A stretch of 7,482 bases of DNA from Deltaproteobacteria bacterium (GTDB lineage Bacteria; Desulfobacterota; Syntrophia; Syntrophales; Smithellaceae), in the NCBI GenBank assembly GCA_009668925.1, contig SBEK01000190.1, positions 1 to 7,482 on the forward strand, given 5' to 3'. This document shows positions 6,393 to 7,482 of the stretch, piece after piece. How positions within the stretch are numbered: position 1 is the stretch's first letter; each line of letters begins with the position of its first letter. The notes below the pieces were generated by a model. The model saw only the letters and a list, made by a program, of their open reading frames with translations, did not search any database and was not told where the DNA came from. Made by a program: the position numbers and the translations under genes.

Positions 6393-6492
6393 CTCGTATC
6401 TCGTTATTCGTGAAGCGTGAAACGAGATGCGTCAAGAGTGAAGCGTGAAGCGTGAAGAAACGAGATACGCTTCACGTGGTGCGCTTCACGCC
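6393..6492. repeat. cluster of short direct and inverted repeats (GTGAAGC / ACGAGATACG words)
   Basis: Two words are reused in both orientations. GTGAAGCGTGAA followed by ACGAGATRCG occurs at 6410-6431 and again, with a 3-nt insertion, at 6445-6469. The heptamer GTGAAGC is tandem at 6438-6457 (two full copies plus six bases). Inverted copies are CGTATCTCGTT (6395-6405, exact complement of 6459-6469), CGCTTCACG (6468-6476) and CGCTTCACGC (6482-6491, exact complement of 6443-6452). The segment can therefore form several alternative stems. It covers the gap between the two receiver genes, includes the stop and last codons of the Rcp1-like gene, and overlaps the ribosome site of the HD-GYP gene. 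It has no coding capacity and resembles a REP-like or slippage-generated intergenic repeat. Confidence 0.8.
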
Positions 6493-6933
6493 TTTGCCTA
6501 TCGGCGCCGGTTTATTCCAGATCAGCCAGTAGAGCCCCAGCAGTTTGACGGCTTCAATGAACTCCTTGAAATCAACGGGTTTGCGGATATAGCTGTTGGC
6601 GCCCAGTTGATAGCTTTTCACCAAATCCACTTCCTCCGTCGAGGAGGTCAAGACGACCACCGGAAGCAATCGGGTGACCTCATTTTGACGAATTCTTCTC
6701 AGCACTTCCAATCCATCTATTTTGGGCAGCTTCAGATCCAGCAGGGTGACGACCGGCAGGTTTTGCACGCTGCGGCCTTCATATTGGCCTGTGCCCATGA
6801 TGTAGTCGAGGGCTTCCACCCCGTCTCTGGCGATGATCACCTTATTCAAAATATTATTTTGCTTCAATGCCCGAAGCGTCAGATCCACGTCGTCGGGATT
6901 GTCTTCGACCAACAGAATGATTTTTTCTTCCAT
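6472..6933 (-). CDS. single-domain response regulator, Rcp1-like
   Basis: This 153-residue CheY-fold protein has no output domain. Receiver residues are complete: E10/D11, D66 (LLDLKLPKIDG), T96 (VVVLTSS) and K118 (YIRKPV). The extended loop after the third helix region (MGTGQYEGRSVQNLP, 46-60) and the ending LGLYWLIWNKPAP are typical of the Rcp1 group, which usually partners with PAS/phytochrome-type histidine kinases. It lies 24 bp after the histidine kinase gene, with GAAGGAG (6944-6950) 10 nt before its ATG, and precedes the REC-PAS-HD-GYP gene, so it probably acts as a phosphate relay or sink in the same circuit. The final codons (GVKRTT and stop) are encoded by the repeat cluster, so the C-terminal tail is probably not ancestral. 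Confidence 0.96.
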   Translation of the reverse strand: MEEKIILLVEDNPDDVDLTLRALKQNNILNKVIIARDGVEALDYIMGTGQYEGRSVQNLPVVTLLDLKLPKIDGLEVLRRIRQNEVTRLLPVVVLTSSTEEVDLVKSYQLGANSYIRKPVDFKEFIEAVKLLGLYWLIWNKPAPIGKGVKRTT

Positions 6934-6957
6934 CTCACAAAAGCTCCTTCGTTAAGA

Positions 6958-7482
6958 TTATGTAATGGGCAGGGTGATGATAAAGTTCGCGCCCTCGCCC
7001 TCCTTGCTTTCAGCGTAAATGATGCCGCCGTGCATGTCAATGATCCCTTTGGAAATGGAAAGACCCAGCCCCGTGTTTCCGACGGCTTTGGTCGTATAAA
7101 AGGGATCAAAGATATGTTTAAGCTTGTCGCAGGGAATGCCGTGCCCCGTGTCCCTGAAAGACAACTGTAAAAGATCTTTGCCTTCGTCGTCTTTGATTTG
7201 TCGGGCGCCGATGGTGTACTGGCCCCGCTGGGTCATGGCGTCAATGCCGTTGATAATCAGGTTGACAAAAACCTGCTTGAGCTGATTCCCGTCAACCCGG
7301 GCCTTGGGCAAATCCGGGGGGTATTCCTTGGCGAGCTTGATATGTTTAGCCCGGAATTCATGTTCCGTCAGAACCAGTGATTCATCGATTAGGACCAATA
7401 TGTCTTGTTCGACGAGGGCGATCGGAGTCTGGCGGGCGTAACTGAGAAGGCCTTTGACGATGATGTCGGCCCGGACCAAAGC
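6958..7482 (-). CDS. sensor histidine kinase, C-terminal part (5' end outside window)
   Basis: The frame is open at the window edge and gives 174 residues. The first, ALVRADIIVKGLLSYARQ, match the second helix of a dimerisation/phosphotransfer domain; the phospho-accepting histidine lies outside. The ATP-binding domain follows, with the N box QVFVNLIINGIDAM, the G1 box DTGHGIP, the F box FDPFYTTK and the G2 box GNTGLGLSISKGI, ending at ITLPIT. The pattern is that of NtrB-like kinases. It phosphorylates itself from ATP and passes phosphate to receiver domains, most simply those of the next two genes. The sensory region cannot be seen, so the signal is unknown. Confidence 0.95.
   Translation of the reverse strand, partial: ALVRADIIVKGLLSYARQTPIALVEQDILVLIDESLVLTEHEFRAKHIKLAKEYPPDLPKARVDGNQLKQVFVNLIINGIDAMTQRGQYTIGARQIKDDEGKDLLQLSFRDTGHGIPCDKLKHIFDPFYTTKAVGNTGLGLSISKGIIDMHGGIIYAESKEGEGANFIITLPIT

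Overview
The window is GC-rich bacterial chromosomal DNA with short gaps between genes. The gene set is a sigma-54 activator, a DRE-TIM lyase-like enzyme, a DUF3141 PhaC-like protein, and a kinase/receiver/HD-GYP signalling set. The short GTGAAGC/ACGAGATACG intergenic words add to the picture. Together these recall the Deltaproteobacteria/Desulfobacterota (perhaps Syntrophales-like), but this is an impression from gene content, not a proven placement. No tRNA, rRNA, CRISPR array, transposase or integrase is visible.

Left region (1-538). The first 36 bases hold the start of a gene reading left, with a good Shine-Dalgarno; only 12 codons are in the window. Positions 37-538 carry no convincing gene but are rich in regulatory sequence. 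A near-consensus sigma-54 promoter at 313-328 points left, toward that gene. A predicted leader of about 265 nt has mutually exclusive GC-rich hairpins, and a perfect 6-3-6 dyad lies at 345-359. An AT-rich sigma-70-type promoter at 460-488 points right.

Metabolic block (539-4829). On the plus strand a PspF-type enhancer-binding protein with no sensor domain (539-1597) precedes an HMG-CoA-lyase-like enzyme (1664-2668). The normal catalytic cysteine of that enzyme is replaced by threonine. Converging on it, with only 4 bp between the stop codons, is a 716-718-residue DUF3141 protein. It has a PHA-synthase-like Cys-Asp-His triad and a TerB-like tail. A simple reading is that the activator and sigma-54 switch on an acyl-CoA or hydroxyacyl-CoA pathway of which the neighbours are part. 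Only the promoter/activator adjacency is directly visible.

Signalling block (4994-7482, minus strand). In transcription order it holds the C-terminal part of a histidine kinase (cut by the window edge), an Rcp1-type single-domain response regulator, and a REC-PAS-HD-GYP protein with a complete cyclic-di-GMP phosphodiesterase motif set. This looks like a phosphorelay that lowers cyclic-di-GMP. A cluster of direct and inverted short repeats (6393-6492) lies between the two receiver genes. It supplies the last codons and stop of one and adjoins the ribosome-binding site of the other.
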